Of a DNA stretch of 32,837 nucleotides, positions 1-7,575 are shown in pieces (the stretch's first letter is position 1; every line of letters starts with the position of its first letter). Under the pieces are notes generated by a model, which searched no databases, was not told the origin of the DNA, and worked only from the letters and a program-made list of their open reading frames with translations. The DNA comes from an uncultured Desulfomicrobium sp. (GTDB lineage: Bacteria > Desulfobacterota > Desulfovibrionia > Desulfovibrionales > Desulfomicrobiaceae): NCBI GenBank assembly GCA_937872685.1, contig CALMTS010000498.1, forward strand, positions 1 to 32,837, in the 5' to 3' direction. The position numbers and the translations under genes are program-made.

Positions 1-602
1 CCCTCGCCGGTGGTGGCGGAGAGGGTGAAGATCTCGATGTCCTTGTTGATGGATTTGGCGAAGGCGCTGGCGCGTTCGACACTGAAATTGACGTAGGGCA
101 GCAGGTCGATCTTGTTCAGGATCATGACCTTGGATTCGGCGAAGATGAAGGGATATTTCTCGGGCTTGTCGTCGCCCTCGGTCACGCTCAGGATGGTGAC
201 CTTGTAATCCTCGCCGACGCTGAACTCGGCCGGGCAGACCAGGTTGCCCACGTTCTCGACCACCAGGATGTCGATGCCGTCCAGGCCCATGGACTCTGCG
301 GCGTCGCGGACCATGGAGCTGTCCAGGTGGCAGCCGCCGGCCGTGTTGATCTGCACGGCGCGGGCGCCCGTGGCGGCCACGCGGCGGGCGTCGTTCTCGG
401 TCTGGCAGTCGCCTTCGATGACGGCCATGGAAAATTCGTTCTTGAGGTCGGTCAGCGTCCGCTCCAGGAGGGTGGTCTTGCCGGAGCCCGGGGAGCTCAT
501 CAGGTTCAGGGTCAGGATGCCGCGGTCCGTGAAGCTGGCGTTGAGTTCCGCGGCCACGGCGTCGTTGGCTTCGAGGATGTTGCGTACCACATCGACTTTC
601 AT
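1..602 (-). CDS. hypB: HypB, hydrogenase nickel-incorporation GTPase (C-terminus cut by window edge)
   Basis: GTPase that, with HypA, delivers nickel to the large subunit of [NiFe] hydrogenase in the cytoplasm. About 200 residues are visible. They show a P-loop SSPGSGKTT at residues 36-44, the switch/metal segment GGCHLDSS (Cys and His that bind metal at the dimer interface in this family), and the guanine-specificity motif NKID. The N-terminus begins MKVDVVRNIL and has neither the CxxCGC motif nor the His-rich stretch found in some HypB proteins, so nickel storage seems unlikely. The ATG at 602 follows a GGAGG site, 13 bp after the hypA stop, so hypA and hypB are probably cotranscribed. The gene continues past base 1; the missing part is the end of the G domain. 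Identification is firm. Confidence 0.96.
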   Translation of the reverse strand, partial: MKVDVVRNILEANDAVAAELNASFTDRGILTLNLMSSPGSGKTTLLERTLTDLKNEFSMAVIEGDCQTENDARRVAATGARAVQINTAGGCHLDSSMVRDAAESMGLDGIDILVVENVGNLVCPAEFSVGEDYKVTILSVTEGDDKPEKYPFIFAESKVMILNKIDLLPYVNFSVERASAFAKSINKDIEIFTLSATTGE

Positions 603-615
603 GCTTTCCTCCAGG

Positions 616-969
616 TTATTCGGCTTCGATGTTTTCGATGAAGAGTTCCCGTCCGGAGATGATCTCGTGCCCGAATTCCGTCCCGCAGCCGGGGCAGGGC
701 ATGATGAGACGTTCCTCGTGGGAGGGGCTGAATTCCTTCCCGCATTCGCGGCAGCGCACGACCATGGGCCTGGCCTCGCATTCCATCCTGGCTCCGGCGA
801 AGGGGGTGTTCAAGGTCAGCATCTCGAAGGATGTCTCCAGGGCCTCGGGGACGACGGCCGAGATCTGGCCGTAGACGATCTTGACCGTGTGCAGTTTGGT
901 CAGGCCGTGCTTGGCCATTTCCTCGCCGATGATCTTGATGAGGCTCTCGGCTATGGACAGTTCGTGCAT
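616..969 (-). CDS. hypA: HypA, hydrogenase/urease nickel metallochaperone
   Basis: Nickel chaperone partner of HypB, 117 residues, the normal family length. It opens MHELSIAESL; the Met1-His2-Glu3 end is the nickel-binding site in this family. Structural zinc is held by two CxxC pairs, Cys73/Cys76 and Cys92/Cys95. The reading frame is open upstream to 1026, but the ATG at 969 is chosen because it gives the conserved N-terminus and has a GGAG site just upstream. The longer version would also overlap the neighbouring gene. It lies directly before hypB and 16 bp after the small unknown gene at 986-1315, which suggests one transcript. Confidence 0.96.
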   Translation of the reverse strand: MHELSIAESLIKIIGEEMAKHGLTKLHTVKIVYGQISAVVPEALETSFEMLTLNTPFAGARMECEARPMVVRCRECGKEFSPSHEERLIMPCPGCGTEFGHEIISGRELFIENIEAE

Positions 970-985
970 GGTGTCTCCAGTCCGG

Positions 986-1315
986 CTACGAGCGGCGCTC
1001 CGATGCGTAAGCCGTGTCCAGGGCATTGTCCAGGGCGATGCGCGAGCGGGTCATGGCTCCGCCCGAGATGGTCACGCGGTACATCTCCCAGTCCTGGTGG
1101 TTGATGATGTCGACGACGCCGCGGGCGTCGGGGCCCAAAAGCGGGAGCAGACCCTCCAGATCGCTGTCCGTGTCCAGGAAGCCCCCTTCGTGCAGGAAAT
1201 CCAGGACATGGCCGTCAACCACGCATTCGTAGGCCGCAAGATGTGTCAGGCAGGCCTTCATGCGGTCGGGGTCGAGGCCGGCCAGGTGGCCGTAGACGCG
1301 GAAATCATGGGGCAT
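986..1315 (-). CDS. conserved small protein of unknown function upstream of hypA
   Basis: A 109-residue soluble, acidic-looking protein without signal peptide, membrane segment or metal-binding cysteine pair. I do not recognise a family. It begins MPHDFRVYGHLAGLDPDR and contains a predicted alpha/beta pattern with the segment INHQDWEMYRVTISGGAM. The neighbours on both sides are close: the LysM gene ends 17 bp upstream and hypA starts 16 bp downstream, so it is probably part of a LysM-unknown-hypA-hypB transcript. Its position suggests, but does not show, a link to hydrogenase maturation. The coding case rests on operon spacing and the compact frame. Confidence 0.72.
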   Translation of the reverse strand: MPHDFRVYGHLAGLDPDRMKACLTHLAAYECVVDGHVLDFLHEGGFLDTDSDLEGLLPLLGPDARGVVDIINHQDWEMYRVTISGGAMTRSRIALDNALDTAYASERRS

Positions 1316-1332
1316 GGGTCAATCCTTGAAAG

Positions 1333-2997
1333 TCAGTCGGGCAGGACAAAGCACATGTAGCCCTCGTGGGAAAGGACGGAAACGAGATACGGGTCGGCAA
1401 AGCGCCTGTCCAGCAGGATGATGCGGCTGGCCCCGCCCGACACGATCCAGGCCGGCACCTCGAGGGCGATGCGGCTGCCCAGGCCCCCGGACCACGATGC
1501 GTGGGCCATGCCCTGCTGCAGGTGTCCCTTGGAGCGCAGTTCCTGGAAGAGGGTGTTCAGGTCGGCCGGGAGGCTCGGGCCGAAATACGCTTCGGGGTCG
1601 GGCGGGTTGATGGCCCGGATGAGGTCCATGTGCGTGGCCACGGGCACGTAGATCGACTCGCGCGGCCGTGTGGGCAGGCGCGAAAGTTCGTTGAAGGCGT
1701 CGAGCTCGATGACATTGACCCGGGCCTCTTCCAGCACCTCGTGCAGGCCCTGGGGCAGTTGCGCCTCGCCGGGGGTCTGCCTGGCCCAGACGAGGTTGAC
1801 GGTCTTCTTGCCGTCCTGTTCGACAAGGGCCATCTGCGGGGCCTGCAGGGTCAGGCCGATGCCGCCCCGGGTCAGGACCATGTCGCGCCCAGCCCTCCAG
1901 AGCCGGAACTCGCCGGGGAAGGCGGCGGCCGTCTTTTCCAGCACCTCCTGCAGGGACCAGTTCGGGGATATGGTGCAGACCTTCATGCCGAGCCGGTTGG
2001 CGCCCTCGATCCACTCGGCGCTCTTGGGCACGGGGCAGAAAAGGATGCGCGCCCCCCAGGGCGTTTCCACCAGCGGGGTCTCGAACATCTTGACGTGCAG
2101 CCATCCGGACCCCGGCAGGGGGAACATGCTTTCGTCGCCGGGCATGAAGCGGAAGCGCATCTCGCTCAGGACCGTCCTGATGAAGGGCAGGCCGGTGCGC
2201 GGCGTGCGCGTCTCGGCGGCAGTGGTGGCATTGGACGCGGTCTTGGCGGCGTCCGGGCCGGCGCCGGGTTTATCGGGAATCGCGGGCGCCCTGGACATGG
2301 CGGGCTGGGGCGCCTGCGGCGCCGGCGACGTCTGCACGCGGGCGCCGGGGGTGACCTCCACGACCCGCACGGGTTTGTCCGGGGCAGTGGCCGGTCCGGC
2401 GGGCTGCGGCCGGGTGCCCGGCTCTTTTTCGGGTGCGGGGGCGGAAACGGTCCCGTCCTTCACCACGGGCAGGACGATCTCCTGGCCGGAGCGCAGGGTG
2501 TTGGTGTCGGGGATCGTGGGATTGAGTTCAAGGAACAGGTCCATGTACTTGCCGAAGATGAGCTTCGTGGGCACGCCCTGCTTCTGGAGGATTTCAACCA
2601 GGGTGTCGCCGCTCTGCACCACATAGGCCCGCGTGTCGTACGAGTCTTTCGGGACGTCCGTGGACGGGCGGGGCGGCTGGGGTTGGGGCGGCGCGGCGGC
2701 CACCCCCTCGGGGATGCGGATGACCTGGCCGGGGAGAAGGCGGTCGAGATCGGGGATATGCGGGTTCATGGCCTGGATCTCGGGCAGCAGCTGCTGGATC
2801 TGCGCTCCGGAATATCCCCTGCTGCTCAGGATCTTGAAGAGCCATTCGCCCTGCTGGACGGTGTGCTGCTCCCCGGTGTCGTCTGCCACGCTGATGTTTT
2901 TTTCGAAAAAGAGACGCAACGGTTTTTCTGAAAAACCGGGTCTGGTTATGCTTGTCAGGAAGCACAGGCCGAGAATAAGAAGGACGAAGCGTCGCAT
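1333..2997 (-). CDS. exported protein with two LysM domains
   Basis: A 554-residue protein with an N-terminal signal peptide or anchor (MRRFVLLILGLCFLTSI, then SEK). Two LysM peptidoglycan-binding modules follow at about residues 44-96 (HTVQQGEWLFKIL ... IRIP) and 124-177 (YVVQSGDTLVEIL ... IVLP). A low-complexity Pro/Ala linker spans about 180-270. The C-terminal 280 residues form a domain I do not recognise; no peptidase, amidase or transglycosylase motif is visible, so the role is more likely structural or targeting at the cell wall than hydrolytic. It lies directly upstream of the small unknown gene and hypAB, an unusual partner for nickel-insertion genes. The start codon is ATG at 2997 with a poor ribosome site. 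Confidence 0.85.
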   Translation of the reverse strand: MRRFVLLILGLCFLTSITRPGFSEKPLRLFFEKNISVADDTGEQHTVQQGEWLFKILSSRGYSGAQIQQLLPEIQAMNPHIPDLDRLLPGQVIRIPEGVAAAPPQPQPPRPSTDVPKDSYDTRAYVVQSGDTLVEILQKQGVPTKLIFGKYMDLFLELNPTIPDTNTLRSGQEIVLPVVKDGTVSAPAPEKEPGTRPQPAGPATAPDKPVRVVEVTPGARVQTSPAPQAPQPAMSRAPAIPDKPGAGPDAAKTASNATTAAETRTPRTGLPFIRTVLSEMRFRFMPGDESMFPLPGSGWLHVKMFETPLVETPWGARILFCPVPKSAEWIEGANRLGMKVCTISPNWSLQEVLEKTAAAFPGEFRLWRAGRDMVLTRGGIGLTLQAPQMALVEQDGKKTVNLVWARQTPGEAQLPQGLHEVLEEARVNVIELDAFNELSRLPTRPRESIYVPVATHMDLIRAINPPDPEAYFGPSLPADLNTLFQELRSKGHLQQGMAHASWSGGLGSRIALEVPAWIVSGGASRIILLDRRFADPYLVSVLSHEGYMCFVLPD

Positions 2998-3131
2998 GGA
3001 TTTATCGCGTGGGGCCTTGTTTCACAGGTTGGTAATTTCCGGCAATGGAAACAAGGATATAGCAAAAAGGATCGAGGCTGTCACTGCACTTTGCACAGAG
3101 GGATTCACCGCAAATATCCAAGGAGTAGACC

Positions 3132-3785
3132 ATGTATGTAGGCCTTGCCATGCACAAGCATGTACCCACCATCACGTCCGACACGCTGATCATCAAGGCG
3201 GACAGGATGATGGAGGAGAACAGACTGTGGATTCTGCTGGTCGTGGAGGACGGCAAACTCAAGGGCTATGTGGCCAAGGAGGACATCCGTGCGGCGCTGC
3301 CTTCGGGCGCGACCACGTTCAGCAAGCACGAACTGAATTACCTTTTGTCCAGAATGACCGTCAAAGAGCTGGTGCGCAAGGAGATGCCCACCGTGACTCC
3401 GGAGACGGAAATCGAGGTCGCGGCCAAGATCATGCACGACAGGGACCTGGCCGGACTGGCCGTGGTTGACAGGAACAACCGGCTCAAAGGGTACATCAGC
3501 CGCAGTTCCATGCTGTCCGTGCTGGTGGAGGAGATGGGCCTGGAACTGGGCGGGAACCGCATCGCCATCGAAGTCGAGGACCGCAAGGGCGTCATGGCCG
3601 AGATCAGCCGGCTCTTCTTCGACCTGGGCGTGAACATCCTGTCCACCTCGACCTTCTACCGCGGCAATCAGCGCCTCATCGTTTTCCGCATCCGCGCCGA
3701 CGACATGGGCGCCATCATGAAGGTCCTGCAGGAGAAGGGGTACAAGATCGCTGGTCCCGAAACTTTCGAGCACGAATGGGCCTAA
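3132..3785 (+). CDS. CBS-domain pair plus ACT domain protein (AcuB-like)
   Basis: A 217-residue cytoplasmic ligand-sensing protein. Two CBS motifs occupy about residues 8-65 and 76-135 (VTPETEIEVAAKIMHDRDLAG is typical of the second) and together would form a Bateman module that binds adenine nucleotides. An ACT-like domain follows at about 142-210 (IAIEVEDRKGVMAEISRLFF), which usually binds amino acids. No catalytic domain is attached, so it probably acts by binding a partner. AcuB proteins share this architecture, but the physiological target is unknown. An AAGGAG site sits 8 bp before the ATG. It is a single-gene unit, divergent from the LysM gene and closed by the hairpins at 3808-3906. 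Confidence 0.9.
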   Translation: MYVGLAMHKHVPTITSDTLIIKADRMMEENRLWILLVVEDGKLKGYVAKEDIRAALPSGATTFSKHELNYLLSRMTVKELVRKEMPTVTPETEIEVAAKIMHDRDLAGLAVVDRNNRLKGYISRSSMLSVLVEEMGLELGGNRIAIEVEDRKGVMAEISRLFFDLGVNILSTSTFYRGNQRLIVFRIRADDMGAIMKVLQEKGYKIAGPETFEHEWA

Positions 3786-3807
3786 CTGACTGCTGAAAAG
3801 TTCAAAA

Positions 3808-3837
3808 TTCGCAGGCCGTTGAGAATCGGCCTGCGAA
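3808..3837. repeat. perfect 11-bp inverted repeat after the CBS-ACT gene
   Basis: The arms TTCGCAGGCCG (3808-3818) and CGGCCTGCGAA (3827-3837) are perfectly complementary around an 8-base loop. There is no T-run on either side, so it is not a typical intrinsic terminator. It may protect the mRNA 3' end or assist the terminator 40 bp further on. Confidence 0.6.
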
Positions 3838-3870
3838 GGGACTGATTCGAATCGCACTGGATTCACCGGG

Positions 3871-3906
3871 AAAAAGGGCGCTCCTGCATTGCGGGGGCGC
3901 CTTTTT
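3871..3906. terminator. bidirectional intrinsic terminator between the CBS-ACT gene and ppnP
   Basis: The stem GGCGCTCC (3877-3884) pairs with GGGGCGCC (3894-3901) with one G-T wobble and a 9-base loop. It is flanked by five A on the left and five T on the right, so it can stop transcription in both directions. It lies between two convergent genes, as expected. Confidence 0.8.
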
Positions 3907-3963
3907 GCGTCCGGTGTGCAAAGCGCTCTTGCGGGCGCAGAGCAACGGTTTTCGGCTGCGGAA

Positions 3964-4278
3964 TTATTTGAAATACGAGCAGCAGTAGTCCGTCAGCGTC
4001 CGGACTTTCAGGGCGAACCGGGCGTTTGCCGGTACTTCGAAGGAAGTGCCTGCGGAGAACGTCTTCCAGGCGGTTTCGCCCGGCAGGAGCACGTCCAGGT
4101 CACCGGCCAGGATTTCCATGAGTTCTCTCTCGGCGGTGCCGAACTCGTATTCGCCGGGTTGCATGATGCCCAGGGTTTTTTTGGCGCCATCGGGGAAAAC
4201 GACAGCTCGGCTGGTGACCTTGCCGTCGAAATAGACGTTGGCCTTCTTGATGACGGTGACGTTGGTGAATTCGGACAT
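3964..4278 (-). CDS. ppnP: PpnP, pyrimidine/purine nucleoside phosphorylase (DUF1255)
   Basis: A 104-residue single-domain cupin-fold protein that matches the PpnP/YaiE family over its full length. Diagnostic stretches are [13 protein letters not shown] near residue 14, [16 protein letters not shown] near 33, and the PGETAW and [12 protein letters not shown] segments. The family splits nucleosides with phosphate into base and (deoxy)ribose-1-phosphate, in nucleoside salvage. A GGGAG site precedes the ATG. The M23 peptidase gene upstream is separated by a terminator, so ppnP has its own promoter. The C-terminus contains an adjacent cysteine pair (DYCCSYFK). Confidence 0.93.
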   Translation of the reverse strand: MSEFTNVTVIKKANVYFDGKVTSRAVVFPDGAKKTLGIMQPGEYEFGTAERELMEILAGDLDVLLPGETAWKTFSAGTSFEVPANARFALKVRTLTDYCCSYFK

Positions 4279-4380
4279 GGGATGCTCCCGCGTGTGCTGA
4301 GGTTGCGGCTGGGGCCGGGGGATGCGTTCATGTAGCGCAGCCGGACCCGGCTTGTCACCCGGGGCCGGACGCGTGAAATG

Positions 4381-4403
4381 AAAAAAGGCCCCGGAGGGCC
4401 TTT
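4381..4403 (-). terminator. intrinsic terminator of the M23 peptidase gene
   Basis: AAAGGCCC (4384-4391) pairs perfectly with GGGCCTTT (4396-4403) around a 4-base loop. On the minus strand the stem runs into six T. It lies 2 bp after the M23 stop codon. Confidence 0.88.
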
Positions 4404-4405
4404 GG

Positions 4406-5713
4406 TCACTGCAGCTTGGACGTGATGTTGTCCTTGATCCAGTGGTCGTCCCACCATTCGATGGGCTGCACCTGCAGGCCCGAGACGAGCATGCCGAAGT
4501 GCAGATGGTCCCCGCCGGCCATGCCCGTGGCCCCTGTCTTGCCGATGATCTGGCCGCGCTGGACGGTCTCGCCCTTGTGCACGTGGATCTCGCTCAGGTG
4601 CGAATAGAGGGACTGCACGCCGAAGCCGTGGTCCAGGACCACCACGTTGCCGTAAATGCCCATGAACTCGGCCAGGATGACGCGCCCCGTGTTTCCGGCG
4701 GGCACGGGCGCCGTGGCTAGGGACGCCAGGTCCACGCCGAGGTGGGTCTGGTTGTCCACGGCCTGGCCCTGGTGCATGTAGGTGCGGTTGTCGGCGAAAC
4801 CGGCCATGGGGGCGCTGTTGGGCAGGCGGATGAAGGAGCCGCTCCAGAGCATCTGCGGAACCGTGTCGCGCCCCAGCTGCAGCAGGGTGGCGACGTTCTT
4901 GGCGCGCAGCTCGGAGTTCACCTTGATGAAGATGTCGATGGGCTGGGTCAGGTCGGGATAGTACTGCACGAACTGGCCCATCTTGGACTGCAGGAAATTC
5001 TCCGAGACATTGATGCTGTCATGCTTGAACTTCTTCACCCGGGGATTGAAGAAGAAGCCGATGGAGACCTCGTTGCCCGCCACGTCCGAAGCCACCAGGG
5101 CCGGGGTCAGGGCCGCGGTGTCGGCGTCATAGGGGATGGCGAAGAAGCACAGGTACTTGCCCGGCTGGTAGGGGTAGCCCGGGAAGAAATGTTCGCCCAT
5201 GCGCACGCCGCTCTGGGCCAGTTCCTCGTCGGTGCTGTAGACCACAAGCCCGGTGCCGCCCTGATTGACGTTGTGCTGGCCCGAAAGGACCGAGATCACG
5301 GGCGGCTTGGAGTCGACGGTCACATCGCGCACGATGTCGACGCGGTTGCCGCGGCCCAGGCGGTGCCACGACGCGTCCTTGACCGTGACGGACAGGGACA
5401 GGGGGCCGTTCTTGATGCCGGCTTTGGGCAGGGAAAACTGCTCGCTCAGTTCGCGGGTCCCCTCGGGCAGGGTCTTGTTGACGATTTCCACGGGTGCGCC
5501 GTTCTGCGTGGCCGTGACCAGCAGGGTGCGCAGGCCCGCACCCTCGTCCGCTGCGGTGACCGTGAAGACGGTCCGGGAGCTGACCGTGGGATGCTCGGGC
5601 GTCACCGACACGGTCGGCGGCGTCCATTCGGCCTTGACGTAATAGAGTGCCCCCAGGGCACCGGCCAGGAGGAGAAATACCAGGAAAAAGGCGGACGATA
5701 TTCTGCTGCTCAT
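4406..5713 (-). CDS. membrane-anchored M23 family metallopeptidase
   Basis: A 435-residue protein with one N-terminal membrane anchor (about residues 8-26), a long periplasmic region with Ig-like character (about 30-310), and a C-terminal M23/LytM domain. The zinc and catalytic residues are present: HLGVD (His324, Asp328), SLYSHLS with His372, and the HLH motif at 403-405. It should therefore be an active peptidoglycan endopeptidase rather than an EnvC/NlpD-type degenerate activator. The sheet-rich region before it may bind substrate or a partner. It is monocistronic, with a terminator on its left and the hydrogenase-operon terminator on its right. Confidence 0.92.
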   Translation of the reverse strand: MSSRISSAFFLVFLLLAGALGALYYVKAEWTPPTVSVTPEHPTVSSRTVFTVTAADEGAGLRTLLVTATQNGAPVEIVNKTLPEGTRELSEQFSLPKAGIKNGPLSLSVTVKDASWHRLGRGNRVDIVRDVTVDSKPPVISVLSGQHNVNQGGTGLVVYSTDEELAQSGVRMGEHFFPGYPYQPGKYLCFFAIPYDADTAALTPALVASDVAGNEVSIGFFFNPRVKKFKHDSINVSENFLQSKMGQFVQYYPDLTQPIDIFIKVNSELRAKNVATLLQLGRDTVPQMLWSGSFIRLPNSAPMAGFADNRTYMHQGQAVDNQTHLGVDLASLATAPVPAGNTGRVILAEFMGIYGNVVVLDHGFGVQSLYSHLSEIHVHKGETVQRGQIIGKTGATGMAGGDHLHFGMLVSGLQVQPIEWWDDHWIKDNITSKLQ

Positions 5714-5781
5714 ATCTCAAGCTCGCTTATGGTCTTTGTGTTTTCGGCAATAGGGCAACGGCCGCAGGGCCTGTGGCGCGC

Positions 5782-5817
5782 AAAAAAACATGGGAGCGCC
5801 GCAAAGGCGTTCCCATG
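5782..5817 (-). terminator. strong intrinsic terminator ending the hydrogenase operon
   Basis: The arms CATGGGA and TCCCATG, with the inner arms CGCC and GGCG, form a stem at 5789-5817 with one internal mismatch. On the minus strand it is followed by seven T (5788-5782). It lies about 40 bp past the last gene of the operon. Confidence 0.9.
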
Positions 5818-5856
5818 CTACGGGCGAGGTTTGGTTTTGGCAAGTTTCGGAAAGTT

Positions 5857-6684
5857 TCAGCCTTTGGCGAGGATTTCCGCGGCTTTTTCCAGCAGCTCGG
5901 GGCGCGCCAGACTCTCCCGCCAAGGGGCGGGAATCGCCGCGTGGCCGTACCAGGCTCCGGCCAGCTGCCCGTAGGCGGCCATGGCGCGCGGGCCATGGGG
6001 CAGGCACAGGCTGCACCCTTCGGCAAAGGAGCCGCTGCCGGCAAAGGCGTGCATGGCCGCAGCCAGGGCCGAACAGGCCGCGAAGCCTCCGGTCCGCGGC
6101 GCATCCGAGCACAGGCTCCCGGCTTCGGCGCAAAGGTCCGCGGGAACCTCGGGACGCAGGACGCGTGCCTTGTCCGCCCCGCCCAGGGCTTCGTGGATCA
6201 TGGCCGCCAGCAGGCGGCAGGCGTCCAGGCTCTGGGGGCCGGCGTGGGTGATGCGGATGGACCGGGCGCAGGCGTCCAGAACGTCCTCGCGCGAGTCCGC
6301 GAAATAGATGGCTGCCGGAGCCACGCGGGCCAGGCAGGCATCGCCCTGGGTCAGGGCGTCGTCCTGCGGGTCCCAGGTGCGCTCGAAGCGCAGGATGGCG
6401 GCTTTGACGGCTTCGTCGATGTATTCGCAGGTCTCGCTCGAACTCTGGTATCCGTAGCGGAACCAGCTGGCGAGCCGGATCATCTGGTCTCGCTCGTTCA
6501 CCCCGCCGCATTCGGCCAGGCTCTCGGCCAGGCTCAGGGACATGGACGTGCCGTCGGCCCACAGGCCGCTCTCAAGAGGCGCGCCGGGGTTCACGGGGCT
6601 GTCCGCAGACCTGGACAGGGCCTCGCACGCGGCCAGGCCCGTCAGGCACCCGAGAATCTTGTCTGCATCAGGCTTCGGCACCAC
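5857..6684 (-). CDS. ADP-ribosylglycohydrolase-family protein lacking most metal ligands, last gene of hydrogenase operon
   Basis: A 275-residue protein that aligns from end to end with the DraG/ADP-ribosylglycohydrolase fold: GCLTGLAACEAL near residue 12, the LAESL helix, RVAPAAIYFAD at 120-130, TH at 146-147, and LAGAWYG at 241-247. Active members bind two Mg ions through a TDDT motif and a late GGDxDT motif. Here the first reads ADGT (43-46) and the second is replaced by HGPRAM (230-235). Only one of the usual acidic ligands remains, so hydrolase activity is doubtful. The GTG start at 6684 overlaps the end of hypC by 17 bp, so the two are translationally coupled. A binding or regulatory role in hydrogenase maturation is an inference from position. 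The strong terminator at 5782-5817 follows. Confidence 0.82.
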   Translation of the reverse strand: MVPKPDADKILGCLTGLAACEALSRSADSPVNPGAPLESGLWADGTSMSLSLAESLAECGGVNERDQMIRLASWFRYGYQSSSETCEYIDEAVKAAILRFERTWDPQDDALTQGDACLARVAPAAIYFADSREDVLDACARSIRITHAGPQSLDACRLLAAMIHEALGGADKARVLRPEVPADLCAEAGSLCSDAPRTGGFAACSALAAAMHAFAGSGSFAEGCSLCLPHGPRAMAAYGQLAGAWYGHAAIPAPWRESLARPELLEKAAEILAKG

Positions 6685-6943
6685 CGCGCTCCTCGTCGTA
6701 TTTGCGCTGCACCTCTTCGTAGGCGTTGGCCAGGTCGCGCAGGATGGTCAGGGATTCCTGGGCTTCTTTCAGGTCCAGCTTGCGTATGGCGAAGCCGGCG
6801 TGGATGATGACGTAATCCCCCAGGGTGGCTTCCTCGTCGAGGAGCATGAGGGAGGCGGTCACGAAGGTCTCGCCCTCGCCGACGCGGCACTGGGCTACGC
6901 CGTTTTCGATGGATTCAATTTTCGCGGGAATGGCCAGACACAT
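6668..6943 (-). CDS. hypC: HypC/HupF hydrogenase assembly chaperone
   Basis: A 91-residue cytoplasmic chaperone. The N-terminus MCLAIPAKI carries the essential Cys2, which with HypD holds the Fe(CN)2CO group before transfer to the large subunit. The typical GDYVIIHAGFAIRKLD segment is at about residues 42-57. The C-terminal 25 residues are charged and helical (YEEVQRKYDEERGG). A GGAGG site precedes the ATG, 9 bp after the stop of the protease gene. It could instead be a hydrogenase-dedicated HupF/HybG paralogue; with no hypD in view this cannot be settled. Confidence 0.95.
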   Translation of the reverse strand: MCLAIPAKIESIENGVAQCRVGEGETFVTASLMLLDEEATLGDYVIIHAGFAIRKLDLKEAQESLTILRDLANAYEEVQRKYDEERGGAEA

Positions 6944-6952
6944 GGTGCCTCC

Positions 6953-7438
6953 TTAGTTGGGGGTGCAGATTCCGCCGGCGGCCAGTATTTCCTGGACCAC
7001 GGATTCGATCATGACGGGCATGGCGTTCTGGGCCGTTTCCGAAAGCTCCAGGGCCATGGTCTGGTAGTCGGCGGGTTCCATGCCGATGACGATGGCCTCT
7101 GGCCGGTTGCCGACCAGTTCGCACATGCCCAGGGTGTCGACCAGGTCGGTCTGGTGCATGGAGTCGCGGAAGGCCAGGCTCTTGCGCAGGTCGTCTCCCA
7201 TGAGCCGGTACACGGACCCGGGCTTGTCGTCGCACAGGACCGCGTCGCAGACGATGAGATAGTCGGACTCCAGGATGGGGCCCATGAGCCTGGTGCCTAG
7301 CGTGCCGCCGTCCATGAGGGTGACGTTGCCGGAAAAGGAGAATTTTTCCTGCATCTGCTCGATGCAGCGCACGCCGATGCCTTCGTCGGTGAACAGGATG
7401 TTGCCCACGCCAAGAACGAGAATACGCTTGTCAGTCAT
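6953..7438 (-). CDS. hydrogenase maturation endopeptidase (HyaD/HybD/HupD family)
   Basis: A 161-residue protease that removes the C-terminal extension of the large subunit after nickel insertion. The family fingerprint GVGNILFTDEGIG is at residues 10-22. The nickel-sensing residues are visible: Glu19 in DEG, Asp65 in VCDAV, and His95 in SMHQTD. Its substrate is presumably the large subunit encoded directly upstream, which carries a cleavable tail. It is separated from that gene by 137 bp containing a GC hairpin (7543-7567) and joined to hypC by a 9-bp gap. Several symbols are used for this gene in Desulfovibrio, so none is assigned. Confidence 0.95.
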   Translation of the reverse strand: MTDKRILVLGVGNILFTDEGIGVRCIEQMQEKFSFSGNVTLMDGGTLGTRLMGPILESDYLIVCDAVLCDDKPGSVYRLMGDDLRKSLAFRDSMHQTDLVDTLGMCELVGNRPEAIVIGMEPADYQTMALELSETAQNAMPVMIESVVQEILAAGGICTPN

Positions 7439-7542
7439 GAACTGGTCCGTTTGTTTGGAAAGGTGAATGAGCCCTGGCGTCGCGCCGCGTCTGCGGCGAC
7501 ACCACTGTGCTACGCAAAATCGGGGGCCGGTTCAAGGAGAGA

Positions 7543-7567
7543 AAGGGCCCCGGAAGCCGGGGCCCTT
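7543..7567 (-). terminator. GC-rich hairpin between the large subunit and protease genes (possible partial terminator)
   Basis: An 11-bp perfect stem (7543-7553 with 7557-7567) with a 3-base loop lies 9 bp after the large-subunit stop. On the minus strand only a short TTTCTCT tract follows, so termination would be incomplete. Such a site could lower maturation-gene transcripts relative to structural genes and protect the hynAB mRNA. Confidence 0.6.
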
Positions 7568-7575
7568 GTGTATGA

